Below, one piece after another: positions 23,101 to 34,626 of a stretch of DNA of 64,000 nucleotides (position 1 is the stretch's first letter; the number at the start of each line of letters is the position of its first letter). Source of the stretch: Phoronis australis (lineage: Eukaryota > Phoronida > Phoronidae). The position numbers were made by a program, and so were the translations under genes. The stretch covers positions 231,371-295,370 of the forward strand of contig NMRA01000229.1 of the NCBI GenBank assembly GCA_002633005.1, in the 5' to 3' direction. Under the pieces are notes generated by a model that worked only from the letters and a program-made list of their open reading frames with translations, ran no database searches and was not told the DNA's origin.

Positions 23101-25360
23101 AGCACGAGGTTTTGGTTAGGTTTTTCTCGCCTCGAGACAATTATTGAACTCTACCCTGCTTTTAACGCACTTGAAACAAGCGCTAATGGTGCATCAGCGA
23201 CTAGAACGGTAATTGGTCGAAATATCCCAAAGAGAGTTAAACTCTCTTTTGGATATTTCAGCCAACTCTTGTTACACCCGTGTGTACGTGAGTATAAACG
23301 TCTTAATCATTAGTGTTCGGTTTAGGTCTGAGTTTCTACACCATACACGTTCAGAGGTTGTTTTCAACCAAAATTCTCCTTTAAGAAACAAAACGTTTGA
23401 ATTGTTTCGCGTGGTCTTTCATCGTGAAATTTTAAAAACAATTGACCATGAGACGTAAATTTCATGATGTATTTGAAGAAAACGTAATCAAGGTCAGTAT
23501 TTTATTCACATTACAATTCACTGCCACCTGAAAACATCGAATAGAAAAATCCCCAGCTAAAAGCCAAAATTGTTTTGATCTTTACAAGCCAGTGTTCGCT
23601 AATACACAACTAAGCAAGACTGAAAAAAAAAATAATTAGCAGCAGCTCTAAATAATTTATGACTAGTCCCTTATTTGATTATCGAGCTCCCGAGGAGTGA
23701 TTTGAAGTCTGAGGTTGAGATTTTATCGTTAGAGCAAAATTTCGATGAGGTTGGCGAGTTGTTTAATGTACACGCGGTGTTCTCGGTGACTGACTGATGA
23801 AGCTGGAGAAAAACTCGGGAGGTTTTTGCTACAGGGTGGGTCCGTTGCGGCTGATGCTGCTTGTTGTACAGTCTGCGTACGTCAGGTTTTCCTAATTGTT
23901 TACACCCCAGTCGTTGTCGCTTCAAGAAATCACACCCGATGATCGCGGGCAAAACGACTCCGTTTCACTGAACAGAGGAGTTGATATTCATGTTAGTACT
24001 ATTGTTGGCTGTCGTAATTCGACATTCTGATGTAGTCACCTTGATTGGCAGCCAATTTCCTACCGTGTTGTAGGCCTGTAACAAGTACATGTATTTCGTC
24101 ACAAAACGGGTGTGAAAAACATAACGGCTTTAATTCTCCTTTTTTTCGTATACGGAAGCGCAAGATAAGGCTGTAGACTCCACGTTCATCGATTTACCGT
24201 TTACAGATAGCATCTAGTACATATAAGGGAGGTCCCTTTCCTTACAGGCGATGTAAAAAGGAACAACTCCGGATCGCCGTTTTCTAGCGCTATTGAAAAA
24301 GTAATTTCTGTGGTAATTGCTATTGGGCGCCCTCTCTCGACACTCCAGATCTGCTGCTTGTAAGACTTCAGATACTTGAAAAGAGCGCATATGTTGAGAT
24401 ATGTACATGTACATGATTGTTACCGGGGGTCACGTGGTCGCAAAAGATGCCAGTTTCCAGCATTCGCATTCATTTTAAGCGTTACTGAACTCTACGCTGG
24501 TTGAGCCAATCTCATCCGAGCTTCCTCGGTTATTTTAGTAGCATCTAACTATTTCGGATGCGTTTTAGGGGCCTACGTCTGCACATGTGCAAATTTTAAA
24601 CACAACACCACAAGGAGAGTGTCTAATAAAGGCGACTGAAAATTATAGGTCATCTTAGCAGGTATAAAAAGATCACCATTTAAAATCCCGGCAGAGAAAT
24701 TTTGGTTTGGGCCTATGAAGTTCACTCATGCTCAGATACGAAACACCTCTAAGCCCATTATCAACCCTCGCTAATTTTTGCTGCACTCAACTTTCCCCTG
24801 AGAGGCGAACGTTATGCGCTCATGTGCGATATTCGGTCACCTGTTTGAGAGTTACGCAACTTGCTTCATGACCGAAGTCTACACGAGCAAAGATAACATT
24901 CACATCCAAAGGATAATTTGAGGCTACAAAAATACTCGAGGAGATTCGGATGCTCCTAGTTATAAAATCAGCAGGTTACGAACGAGTTTGGCGAAGCTTA
25001 GTTCATTACACGAGAGATTCATCCCAATTCTTTGTGAAATCCTCATTTTGTGCCTAACCCCAGGAGAATTCATTGACGTCTGCATGTAAGCACGCGTTCA
25101 GTTAAATCAAGAAGTAAGCTAAGCCTCTCAGAGTTAAAATTGCGATAAACCCATGAAAGTTCCCTAATGCTCAACCAGCACTATGGATATTAGTCTAGCT
25201 AGGTCGACATACATGTAGATATTTCTTGCAGACATTTTATGAGGAACTGTCCTTCGTTAATCTGTCTATGTCTACTCTTTTTTGCATAAAGACAATACAT
25301 ACCTACAATTATTACCATTGATGAAAAGATAATACAAACGCCAACTAAATTCTGAGCCAT
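17131..25360 (-). CDS. GPI-anchored Ly6/uPAR-type three-finger protein (gene 1)
   Basis: A three-exon model (coding 25360-25303, 19741-19607, 17363-17131) gives 141 aa. Exon 1 codes a signal peptide (MAQNLVGVCIIFSSMVIIV) and ends at a GTATGT donor. Exon 2 follows a T-rich tttttttcag acceptor and opens the mature chain with KCYVC. Exon 3 follows ccttttcag and holds the family signature WSCLECC....KCN (residues 103-115), then a short spacer and a hydrophobic tail (about 127-141), as in GPI-anchored members. All junctions are phase 1 and join without a stop. The mature part has 12 cysteines (24, 27, 36, 45, 57, 75, 80, 96, 105, 108, 109, 114), enough for the three-finger fold plus extra disulfides. 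Such proteins sit on the outer cell surface; the ligand cannot be inferred. An upstream in-frame start at 25417 exists, but 25360 gives the better signal peptide and has A at -3 and G at +4. AATAAA lies 58 bases past the stop. Splicing is inferred by eye; linking exon 1 across a 5.6-kb intron is the least certain step. Confidence 0.8.
17364..19606 (-). other. Intron 2 of gene 1
   Basis: This intron of about 2.2 kb lies between the two disulfide-rich exons. Several 60-108 codon frames occur, none with a recognised domain. A plus-strand open stretch at about 18049-18160 follows a tttcacag and ends in a stop near AATAAA, but shows no family resemblance. Confidence 0.5.
19742..20802 (-). other. 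Part of intron 1 of gene 1
   Basis: No exon was recognised. It contains two compact inverted repeats: ccgtcatgacgg at 20165-20176, and caaggaattc / gaattccttg at 20196-20220 with a 5-base loop. An E-box palindrome gtcacgtgac lies at 20563-20572. Confidence 0.4.
20803..21270. mobile_element. MITE with about 120-bp terminal inverted repeats
   Basis: The left arm 20803-20925 begins cacccgttccaaacgcc and reaches 'cactcttcaac'. The right arm 21154-21270 is its reverse complement with scattered mismatches and small indels. About 228 bases lie between the arms. No transposase was seen. Target-site duplication is unclear: 'attttg' occurs next to both ends but is shifted by one base. The element sits in intron 1 of gene 1. 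Confidence 0.8.
21353..21850. repeat. Minisatellite, period about 81 bp
   Basis: Roughly six degenerate copies begin near 21353, 21434, 21514, 21601, 21681 and 21767, each starting with a cggcagcgatagtgt-like block and containing 'gctgtgactgggtgtaaggtga'-like sequence. The period is a multiple of three, so a repeating 27-residue frame stays open on the plus strand (159 codons from 21318) and another on the minus strand (21836-21195). One unit carries a 6-bp acatgt-type insertion that preserves frame. It lies in an intron, so translation is not expected. Confidence 0.85.
21851..21916. repeat. (AAAT)n and (TTAA)n simple repeats
   Basis: Runs of aaataaataaat and attaattaattaa directly precede 'caggggcggatccagg' (21916-21931), which resembles the terminus of a DNA transposon. 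No matching right end was found nearby. Confidence 0.8.
21932..23670 (-). other. Intron 1 of gene 1, unassigned
   Basis: No exon was recognised. A 39-bp near-palindrome is centred at 23239: arms aaatatcccaaagagagtt / aactctcttttggatattt, with one mismatch. Confidence 0.4.
23671..24030 (-). mobile_element. Possible LTR-retrotransposon protease scrap
   Basis: The minus-strand translation contains PAIIGCDFLKRQRLG. This resembles the conserved block near the C-terminus of Ty3/gypsy-type aspartic proteases, where a 'GxDFL' follows the second hydrophobic strand. The frame continues open to 23671 but shows no reverse transcriptase, and a stop precedes the motif. The assignment rests on one short motif. 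Confidence 0.3.
24031..25302 (-). other. Intron 1 of gene 1, unassigned
   Basis: AT-rich sequence with no recognised exon or mobile element. Confidence 0.4.
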
Positions 25361-26648
25361 CTTCAATTCATACAGTCTCTGCTGCCAACAATGCAATCGA
25401 TTCCTTGTTTGCCCCAATTCTGTTCCACGATTTCTTAATATCGAGTGTGCTCTCTAAAAGACATAACTTTCGCAGCTACGGACCTGCCACTGTGTATTAA
25501 ACAGTTATATTATTGGCCGCGTGATTATGCGTTTTTTGTCTTAATGCATGCTAGTGGTTTGTCCCGAAGGACGCGTATTGATCGATATCACATGCTGAGT
25601 TTACCGCCAATAATCCAAACGACATTTACAATTGTCGATTGCATACATGTATGGCACGGTCAACTCACATTTCTAGAAGATCTCGACTATTTTTTAGAAC
25701 TAATGAAGAAAGCATTTTAGCATGCGAGACAAGGTTGCGCTTAATTTAAGACGGAGGCCACATAACCGACATGGCTGTTAATTGGCTGTTGACTGTTTTC
25801 GAATTGCTGCTTATCATCCATTTGAAAATCCTATCCGAAGGCAGATCGGGCGTCTGAAAAGAAACGTACACTTTTTAACCCTCGTCTGATGTGTAATCTG
25901 CCTCTTTATTGTCTTTCCCTTTCAAAAGTGAAATGCGGGACTTTTTGAGTATCTGGTTACGATGTATGAGCTGTTCTGTTGCCGCTGCACCACAACTTGC
26001 GCAGCGAACACATGAGAGTTGGCTTCAATCCTTATAGTTACTGCCGGCTGGCAAGCACCCTGAAACGCTGGCGTTTGACAGTGGCACAAACTCATAAGTG
26101 TGCAATGTAGCCCCCAACCCCCTATGGTGCGCCGCACATATAAATTTACATGTATAACCGGTATTTTCAAAGACCAATACAAATGAAGTGACGACAACTT
26201 AGTGGGAATCCATTTAGGGCTTTTAATTTCAACTTGATTTTCCAGTGTTCAATGAGGGCAGTTTTGGGACAGTGGCGAAATGAGGGCTAAGGTCATAATT
26301 TTAAAACGTGCCTCTCTTGGGCAAATAAATTCATTGGAGATCTTACCAATACTAAGGCAAAAGCGAGTTTTATTCCCCAAATATGGTTAATTGTAAGTAT
26401 TTGTGGATACTGCATTTTCGTATTTTGAAATTGTGTACTGCAATACCTTGTACTTCGTTTTTCTTTGTTGCAGATAATCGATCTGTACATTTGCAGTCTT
26501 GATTTCGATCAAACTTGATTTCTCACTTTAGTGTGTACCGAAATTTTTGTGCTGATACAGTGTAGTTCCGGGTCGTACATTCGATATTATCAGTGTGAAT
26601 ACCCATATGAACGCCAATAAATATATACAGTATACATCAATGTATACA

Positions 26649-26652
<4 letters not shown>
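25361..26652. other. 5' flank of gene 1
   Basis: This holds the presumed promoter of the minus-strand gene starting at 25360. No clear TATA or other core element could be fixed. No other gene was recognised. Confidence 0.35.
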
Positions 26653-26698
<46 letters not shown>

Positions 26699-26736
26699 CG
26701 TGCGTGTGTGCGTGTATGTGTGTGTGTATGTGTGTA
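26653..26736. repeat. (TG)n microsatellite
   Basis: An uninterrupted TG run is followed by an imperfect tg/cg/ta region. The His/Thr-rich minus-strand frame across it is an artefact. Confidence 0.97.
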
Positions 26737-28775
26737 ATAATGTTTAACATTCTGAATTATTTTGAATAAGTGTAATAAACACAAAGCTGACTTTAAACAG
26801 GTGGTCTCTGTGTGCCCTAATGTCAGGCGTGGTGAATGACAGCAACCATGAAGTTTCTACTGACAAGCCATCTACCGGCCAGAATGTGATCATTGATCAG
26901 GTATCTTTATGTTGAAACCGAAAGTTTCGCATATTTCTCTGACAATCATTGTGTAATAATTCAGCGAGCACATTCAATGCAATCATAATTCAGATCGGAA
27001 ACCTAATTTGCTGTCCAAAAGAATCCGGTTGTGAATGCTCGTCAGACGTCAGTTCTTCCTGATCTTTCATGCGACTCCTACATGTATATCAGACGTCAGG
27101 TGTCTCTTCTCACCATGGAAATGCTATCTTCCGGTACGTCACTAGCCAAGAGAAGTTTATAAAACCATTTCTGTGACCCTTCTCTGTTGGGTGGGGGGGG
27201 GGGAGGGATTTTGATATCACAAAATGCTGTGATTTGCAAATGTAAAAATGTAAAACGGTTCCTTGGTTTAAAACTGCGCCTGTTCATGAAAACTTGACTT
27301 TTACATGTATCTAATTCTGCAAATTAGACATGGAATAAAATGATACTGCATGTACAAATTAATGTACAGTCCTCAATTTGGCGACCTGCAGGTCGTCAAT
27401 GCAAACACAGCGATTGTGTTTGACGACTTGAGAAAAATTGCTAGCCGCCAAGAAGACGTCACCTTGAGTATAACAGTCAGATAATAATTCCTCCGAAATT
27501 CGTTTCAAATTTTGTGTTGACTTCCAAACTTTAATAAGTTTACATAGATTTATTACCTTTGGTTTGCAATTGTTGCGTTTATTTCATGAAATCAGTACAT
27601 TTTCCACAACAACAGTCAGCTCACATCAAACACGCGTTGCAGCGTTACCACAGGAATTAAGGGGAGGGAAGTCGGAATTATTCCGCAAAAGCGAGCAAGA
27701 TCGGCAAACACGCGCATCCAGGGAATGCGATCAACTTTGTCCCGCCTTCGTTGGCAGGAGGAACTGAACTAGAGATTGACTGGTACTGTACTAATTTTAC
27801 GATGAAAAAGAAGAGGTAGGCCTTAATTTCTGTGTTCGGAGTACGGCACGATTGTTTTTTGTCGATATTTTTGATGCCAGTTTTGGCGACCTAAGATTTC
27901 GTTTGACGACCTGGGATTTTCGCCAAGTCGCAAAATGCGAGTTGGCGTAAAGCTAGTTGTCGAGCACTGCATTGCACTTCATATTTCCATCAATTCATAA
28001 AAACACATTAAGTTTTTCTTTTCGTGATATAATGCAACATTAAGGCACATTTTTGAATTGATGAGAATCTACAATTTCAAAATGTTACCAAACTGCCAAT
28101 TTCCAGTGTACAGCAATTGGGAAGCGCTTGTTTTTCATTGAACTTACAAAGAACGACGATAAAGGTTCATTTTTCAATACTTTCCCTCCATATAAGTCAT
28201 ATTTTAGTAATAACGTTGCAACATTGATAGACTGTGAGCTTATTTGATTAAAAAAATAATGTGTCAGCCCTAACATTTCAAGCCCAAAACAATCTTTAAA
28301 CCTCATCAATTAGGTACAGACTAACATTCTTGGTTTTGACCAACAGCCTTAAATGTTTGAGAATTTCGACCGCTTGGAATGTTGATACATGTATGACTTC
28401 TTCTAAAAAAATAGCTTTCTAAAAACAAAATCGATTGCATTGCCAACAATAAATGAAGAAGGAGTTGTTCTATTTATGCCAACCCAGTACATCTCTGGGG
28501 ATGCTCACCATCCTGATGATATGCAGTGCAGCATTCACTCGCAACGCATACTCTAAGAAGGCAGCCATGTTTAATGCAGTTCTGCACTTTCTCAATATTT
28601 GAGCTAGTGATTGGTTAAAGAGATTGCGTAGACTGCCACCTCTTGCATGATAATGTTGAATCAAGATGGTATAAAAATCTGCTCACGAACAAATTAAATT
28701 TAATTTTAAATATGGAGAATTTTCAAATAACCAATGCCTCAAGCTGTATCTGGCCACATGCATGTAATTGTCTTT
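26737..28775. other. Unassigned intergenic sequence
   Basis: No gene was recognised. A poly-G tract is at about 27190-27205. A pair of related phrases near 27380-27440 and 27885-27960 ('ttggcgacctgc' / 'ttggcgacctaag', 'tgacgacctg') suggests a degraded repeat. Confidence 0.4.
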
Positions 28776-28830
28776 TAATAATAATAATAATAATAATAAT
28801 AATGATAAGGACAATGACAATGACAATGAC

Positions 28831-28870
<40 letters not shown>

Positions 28871-28892
28871 GTAATAATAATAATAATAATAT
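28776..28892. repeat. (AAT)n microsatellite with (ACAATG)n core
   Basis: Two AAT arrays (28776-28803 and 28829-28892) flank 'acaatgacaatgacaatgac'. The array abuts the 3' end of the minus-strand LINE relic and may derive from its tail. Confidence 0.9.
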
Positions 28893-30400
28893 CCTTTATT
28901 AACGCGGATAGCAGTTCTTCTCTTAAAGCCATAGCCTTCTGAATATACAATGCAAGGCGCTGGGTAATGTCATGGTTTTTCCCTTGGAATAACCTAACAA
29001 GAGAATAGTAAACATTCACAAGCTCTGGTAGATTTTTTCTAAGGTCTCAATGAACAGTGCATCGACACATGAAATGAGGCTCATCTTCAGTTTCACCCAG
29101 ACAGCATATGCCGCATATTCTCTCACTTCTGGGAATACCCATACATGTATGTCTCCCTTCTCGCTTAAACAATTCACATATTCAAGGTACCTAAACTACA
29201 CGGTCAACGGACTCATAAACACGGGCACGGACGCATGAACACGACTCACGGACATGCAAACACCGTCCACTGACTCACAAACACGGGAACGGACTCACAA
29301 AACACGATCCACGCACCCAAATACACGGGACACGGACTCATATTCACGAGGAAACACGGTTAAAGGACCGCCAAACACGGGTCACGGACTCATCGGCTTC
29401 CTGGGTCAGCTGACATCTTCATTTTGTCCGTGACCCGTGTTTGGCGGTCCGTTAACCGTGTTTCCTCGTGAATATGAGTCCGTGTCCCGTGTATTTGTGT
29501 GCGTGGATCGTGTTTGTGAGTCCGTTCCCGTGTTTGTGAGTCAGTGGACGGTGTTTGCAGGTCTGTGAGTCGTGTTTATGAGTCCGTTGACCGTGTAGTT
29601 TAGGTACCTTGATATTGCTAGCTAACAAGATCACGTTTAGTAAGACTATAAAATTCATATTTATTTGAGCTACCTATTTCCAGTTGCCATTCTTATACGC
29701 CACTATCCAGTAATCTCTTCTTGAATATCATAATAAATTCAGCACTATTGCCTGGGCCAAATAACCACACTTCTCCATGACCGTACCTATACAAAATTTC
29801 TTTATGCCCAGTTACAATTACCGTTTTCACCTTGTTCCCTAGCATACTATAACACTTCAGTGGGTACCTGTGTTCTTCCATATCAAGTAATTTCTTCAAT
29901 AGATTATTGATTTACACATATATTTTGTAATTAACAATTGTCTCCCACATTCATTGCCAACCATAGTATTTGGCGATTTAATACTCAATCTCATAACATA
30001 CTTACAGAAATCATTATGAACTTTTTCTAGATTCTCACATTGATGTTCCCCGTATTTCTGCGCCATGTGGTAACATGGGCATTATCATAGAATCAAAGAG
30101 TTTAAAATGCACTCCGTGAGAAATACAGATAAATTTTGACAGAGTGGATTTAATAACGCTCATTACTTTTCGAGCTTAGCTTGCAAGTACTCTTCAACAC
30201 TCTGTCCATTTAAGTCTGCTGGAGAATGTGACTCCTAGGTACTTGTAATTTTTTTTAGTCTACAGTATTTCGACGTAAAATGCGTGTTGGGATATGATCG
30301 CCAACGGCGATTGCTCGTAATTACTCAGGATAAACATTTTGCGTATTGATGTGAATTCCAGCTTATTAAATACTTATAAGACGACCTTTCTGAACGACTG
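28893..30400 (-). mobile_element. LINE relic, RT C-terminal half to 3' end, interrupted
   Basis: Read on the minus strand, the order matches a non-LTR retrotransposon. There is a YKYLGVTFSSRLKW motif (about 30245-30210, end of the RT region), then LFDSMIMPMLPHGAEI (about 30095), then VHNDFCKYVMRL (about 30020). The frame at 29899-29693 holds the segment ending FKKRLLDSG. Finally a terminal zinc-knuckle-like CGICCLGETEDEPHF (about 29105) leads into the C-terminus next to the AAT tail. Stops and frameshifts are present, so it is dead. A 431-bp hairpin element (29182-29612) splits it. I cannot assign the clade. Confidence 0.8.
29182..29612. mobile_element. Long hairpin element inserted in the LINE
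   Basis: The left arm 29182-29389 and right arm 29426-29612 are near-perfect reverse complements separated by a 36-base loop. The outer ends are tcaaggtacctaaac / gtttaggtaccttga. The arms differ mainly by one about 21-bp unit present only on the left. Both arms consist of degenerate short repeats of the type 'cacggactcataaacacgg'. 'tat' flanks both ends and may be a 3-bp target duplication. A transcript would fold into a stem of about 190 bp. No protein is encoded. Confidence 0.9.
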
Positions 30401-31804
30401 AACGCTTCTTTAAATGACTTGTATGCTCTCTGATCAAATATCCTCTCTACGTTCTCATGAAAAATTAACTTCTGAAAGCGGTAAACCCTGAAAGCTGTTT
30501 CGCGAGGGTGCTATTGCTCTTTGTCGTTTCACTTTTGGTTAAAACTCAATTTCCAGACGTCTTAGCATGTTTCAAGAAATCACACTGAGATTCAAAGTAA
30601 AAAATATTGTCTGCAACTCGAAACAAAAAGACAGAAATCCGCAGCCTACAGGCTAAAACCAACGCTAAAAGCACAGAATTCAACTTAATTTTCACCGGTA
30701 GTTCTGACATTTGGCCATAGTAAAAAGGCAAAGCTTAATAGAATTTTCGAGAATCAGGCCCCTGACCTAATTTACAATGGCGCGAAAATCCTTGTCTTTC
30801 AACGACTTTGACCACTCATTCAAAGAATGTTTCATGGATTACGGTCGTTTGGATTAACCTTGTTTTATCCTAACCACTAATGTGACAATGTCTCAAAATG
30901 CACACTTCGACAACATTATTCAACAAGCGTGCTGCTGGAAGATATACCGTGACGTATAAACATCGAGGAGTTCGATTTGCTCCAACCTCTTCCTTATTCC
31001 CCTTAGCACCACATCAGCTGGTTTCGGTCAGTCATTTTTCATTGTCGTCTCAGTGTTTATAAAAAGAACACGCACGGGTGTATAGTAAAATCTTTGTGGT
31101 CCATGAATAGCATTATTTGATATTTTATTTTATCTCAGTGCACCGTGGAATTAAAACGTGGAACGTTCGGTTGCCAGTCCAGCACTGTAATCATTAAATC
31201 ACCTGAGTCCCTCCTAATGTAGTGGCTGGATTGCTCGACTGACAACCGAAAGTTTCAAATCCTAACGTGCACCATCGCACAGGAAATACAATTCCAAAAA
31301 ATGCTTATCACCGTTTCCTGTTCACCCAGTTACCTGCAACAGCTGAAGATTGTAGGAGAAATGCTGGCCGAAACGTCTAGGCAATGAAAAGTGGTTGGAG
31401 TATACACACTTATCTTTTTACGTTCAACCTGTCAAAGTGTGCGGTGCTTGTTTGCAAAATGTACAAGCAAAAAATCCCGAGACGCCTATTCTATAAAGGT
31501 ATGGATTTACATGCATACACGATTGTCTAATCTATACTTAAGTCATCATTATTTATCACCTTCCTTTTTTCACCGTAATTTATTTTGGAATGTTTTCTAA
31601 GTATGCGATGTACACTTTATACAGACATATAAAACTCAATACTCCATTTAAAATTTCTTTACCTGCATCATATTATTGCACATCGCTTCCTTCAACCAAT
31701 CCACACACGTTGTTTTTTCGATATTTTGTTCCAAACACAAACGCTTCACCTATACTTTTCTAATGACAATGTCAAGATCTTGCTTATAGAAAAACTGTTT
31801 TCAG
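30401..31804. other. Unassigned, upstream of the small-protein exon
   Basis: No gene was recognised. The upstream exon implied by the splice acceptor at 31795-31804 was not identified. Confidence 0.35.
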
Positions 31805-31814
31805 AGAAGTGACC

Positions 31815-32009
31815 ATGGGGCTTTGTTCATCAAATCACCAATCCGTGAAACAAGTTGGAACTCACTTCAAAGTGTCGTCTGCTTGGGATGAGAGTTTGCT
31901 TGAGATTGTTAACCAGATGAGATCTCGTAAGAAAGCAATAGACCACAGTTCCCGCCAATATTCACTACCATCTTCTTTTGAAGGAGACGTGATGCCTCCG
32001 AGGTGCTAG
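31815..32009 (+). CDS. Candidate small acylated protein (64 aa)
   Basis: The frame starts in a strong initiation context (gtgaccATGGGG) ten bases after an acceptor-like ctgttttcag, so the start would lie in the second exon of a spliced transcript with a non-coding first exon. The N-terminus MGLCSS fits N-myristoylation at Gly2 with possible palmitoylation at Cys4. The middle (WDESLLEIVNQMRSRKKAI) could form an amphipathic helix with a basic end. The C-terminus is PPRC. There is no membrane segment. If real it would be a membrane-tethered cytoplasmic adaptor-like peptide, but I recognise no family. No poly(A) signal was found close downstream. It could be chance, since 65 open codons alone are weak evidence. 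Confidence 0.4.
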   Translation: MGLCSSNHQSVKQVGTHFKVSSAWDESLLEIVNQMRSRKKAIDHSSRQYSLPSSFEGDVMPPRC

Positions 32010-34622
32010 GAATTTAGATGAATCGAAATTCTTTGATCACGTTCCATTTTGTGATATACATGTACAGGCTAGTGAATCCCGATGAAGAATATATGTATCC
32101 ACTTCTGTATATAGTGTATCTTCCCCAAAATCAAAAACTTATAAATGTATAAAAACAGGGTAATTATTTCCTTCGGAATATTGCATTATACCATAAACAC
32201 TCCTTGTATTTTCCTCCATGAGTCTTCCCGGTAAAACCTCTGGCTGGTCCTAAAGTTTCAAATAGTCTACCACAAATTTTGTCTTTTCAGCTATTGAATA
32301 GAAGTCGATAACAGCTTTTGACTAATATGTAATAGAGTAATGGGTCTCCATGTTTTTTGAAACCTCTAGGCTTTCCATCATCAGGCAAACGCTTTATAAC
32401 CCAACGCAGTGGGCTCGATGAAATATGCTTATTGTCAAAGTTATACTGAAAAGGTCTCGAGACGAAGTGTGGCAAATGCCATTCCAAAAATTGTGAAATT
32501 CAGCCGTAAACCCACCACTTTTTAGTCTTTTTCCCATTCGTCATGTTACATATATAACTGTATTTCCCTTCCAAAACCGTTCCACTGGAAATTTAGTGCT
32601 GGTATGGAGCAGTGCGGAACAAAATTCTTTCAAACTTGCATCTTGAAGTTCATCATCACGATAGCAAAAAAGGCAACTTTAAAAGTCACGGAATTCATTG
32701 CGAATGGCCTCTTGAGAGGAAATATTTTCATTTTTATTACCAGTTAGTGAAGTAATCGTCCCTTGTGTGTAGTTTACTTTTTTAAGACACATAACTGTTT
32801 TATAGGATTTTTGCCATCTCCAATCAATCAACTTTGCGTCAGATCTTAGTATTAATACTTACGTTTATTCATTAAATTGCTCCAGTTTCTTTCGTTCGTT
32901 TAAACGTTTTTTCTAAAATTGCATCAGCACAGTACAATAGAGTCTTGTGTGTACTATTACTTCGTTTTCATAATATACCCATCACTCTACCCTGTGCTTC
33001 TTTCTGTGGACACTTTAAGAGATTGGCAAACAGCCTATGTTACGTAACAATATTTAAAAATCTGATCATTTAGATTAAGTCACAACATACATGTATCTGG
33101 AAGAATTTCATGTTTTGATATGTTGTCTCTACTACATGGGAAAACAGCATACGTGTCTTTTGAGCTACCAATAACATACATGTATTTCACTTTTTCAACA
33201 TATTCATTATCACATTAAAACGAGCTTTTGTTTGACTAGTTCAGAGAGAGGCTTAATAGAGTTACTGCGCAACCCAATATGAAACACAATGGGAATCATA
33301 GACAGAAAGCCGCAAGACCGAATAATGTGCATGCTTTTGTTCAAAAGCTTCCATTCAAAGATCAAACAGTCTGATCAAAACAATCTTCAAATATTTTGGT
33401 TTATGGCACTATTTTCCTAGGTTTTAGTAGTTCAGAACAGTTTCAGTTTCACAAATTGAATATATCGTCAATAGTTTACTCTAAAGGAATTACACTTCAT
33501 TCAGGTTCGAGACTTTCTACAAAATCTGATTATAAAAGCGTAGTCACGTACCCAGTTGGAACCGACATTTCGCTGCTGCGCTAATCAAATCACACATTGC
33601 ACTTTTGTAATTATATTATTTTTAAAAGAATTAGGGCGTGTTTGAATGTCTGCATATAAAGGGACTTCGCAGGAGTGCCGAGTCAACTAAAGACACTCAC
33701 CTCGTTTTCGGTGACCACTACAGACTTTTAAACCAATTGAATTTATTAGCATATTCACAAGTCAGAACAGGCTAAGCCAATCAAGCGTAACTTGTGGTAT
33801 CGTATGAAAATGCGTTTCATTACGTGCGTTTGTGTACATGTATATTATCTGTTTGATGACGTCGCGTGAAGTGTGTCTTACTTTAATAGGATTTTTAAAC
33901 GACCACACGACATTTAATGGCATAAAGTCTTACAGCTAGAATTAGTTTGGGGGATGATACGTAGTTTGTTGTGGGCACATTTATTATCTGCATGCTGGTA
34001 ACTACATGTTTAGACACTGATGAAGCGTAAGGGAAGTTCAGTGTCACGTTTTTCAGTGTTCATACTTGTCGAAATATGAATGTTCTCGACAAAAATGTTT
34101 TCTTTGTGTTCTTGCTAATGTTACAGCCAAAACTGATGTTCTTGAACAGACGATATCATGCTTTAAAAGCTTCTAGTTATAAGGTCTTGGCATACGTTTT
34201 CATTAGTGCAGAGGTCATTTCACATATTTTACGGTCTATGGCCAAGGGAACTGTGTGTCTCATTTTTTATTTCAATTCTCATGAGGAGATAGATATCGGG
34301 CATCAAAATCGTGATTTGCGACAAGTGCTAACACATCTGTTCTTTGAAGGTTGTTCACGTAACCACGCCCCTGACCAGACTCATATCTGACAGCCACTAG
34401 GTGGCGAGGTCAGCTAGACAGGGAATTGGCTCACCAAGAACAGCTAAACAACATGCCGTGGAAACCGACGACATTTCATGTGCCGCTCAAGAAGTAATTT
34501 CGCAAATTGCCGTTTTATATAGAGATTACAGGCCCTTGGAATTTAGGATTGAATGTCAGTGGCGAGTACACATGTACATGTAGAAGATTATGCGGCTTGC
34601 CTGGGTGAATGTAACGGAGACT
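32010..34622. other. Unassigned intergenic sequence
   Basis: No gene or mobile element was recognised. A 104-codon plus frame (34076-34390) begins with a hydrophobic stretch but has no recognisable domain or splice support. A CTCF-like core ccactaggtggcg lies at 34394-34406. Confidence 0.4.
34394..34406 (+). promoter_or_regulatory. CTCF-like core motif
   Basis: ccactaggtggcg fits CCASYAGRKGGCR at every position and is outside any repeat recognised here. Binding is inference only; the organism must use the conserved bilaterian CTCF motif. Confidence 0.3.
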
Positions 34623-34626
34623 TTAA

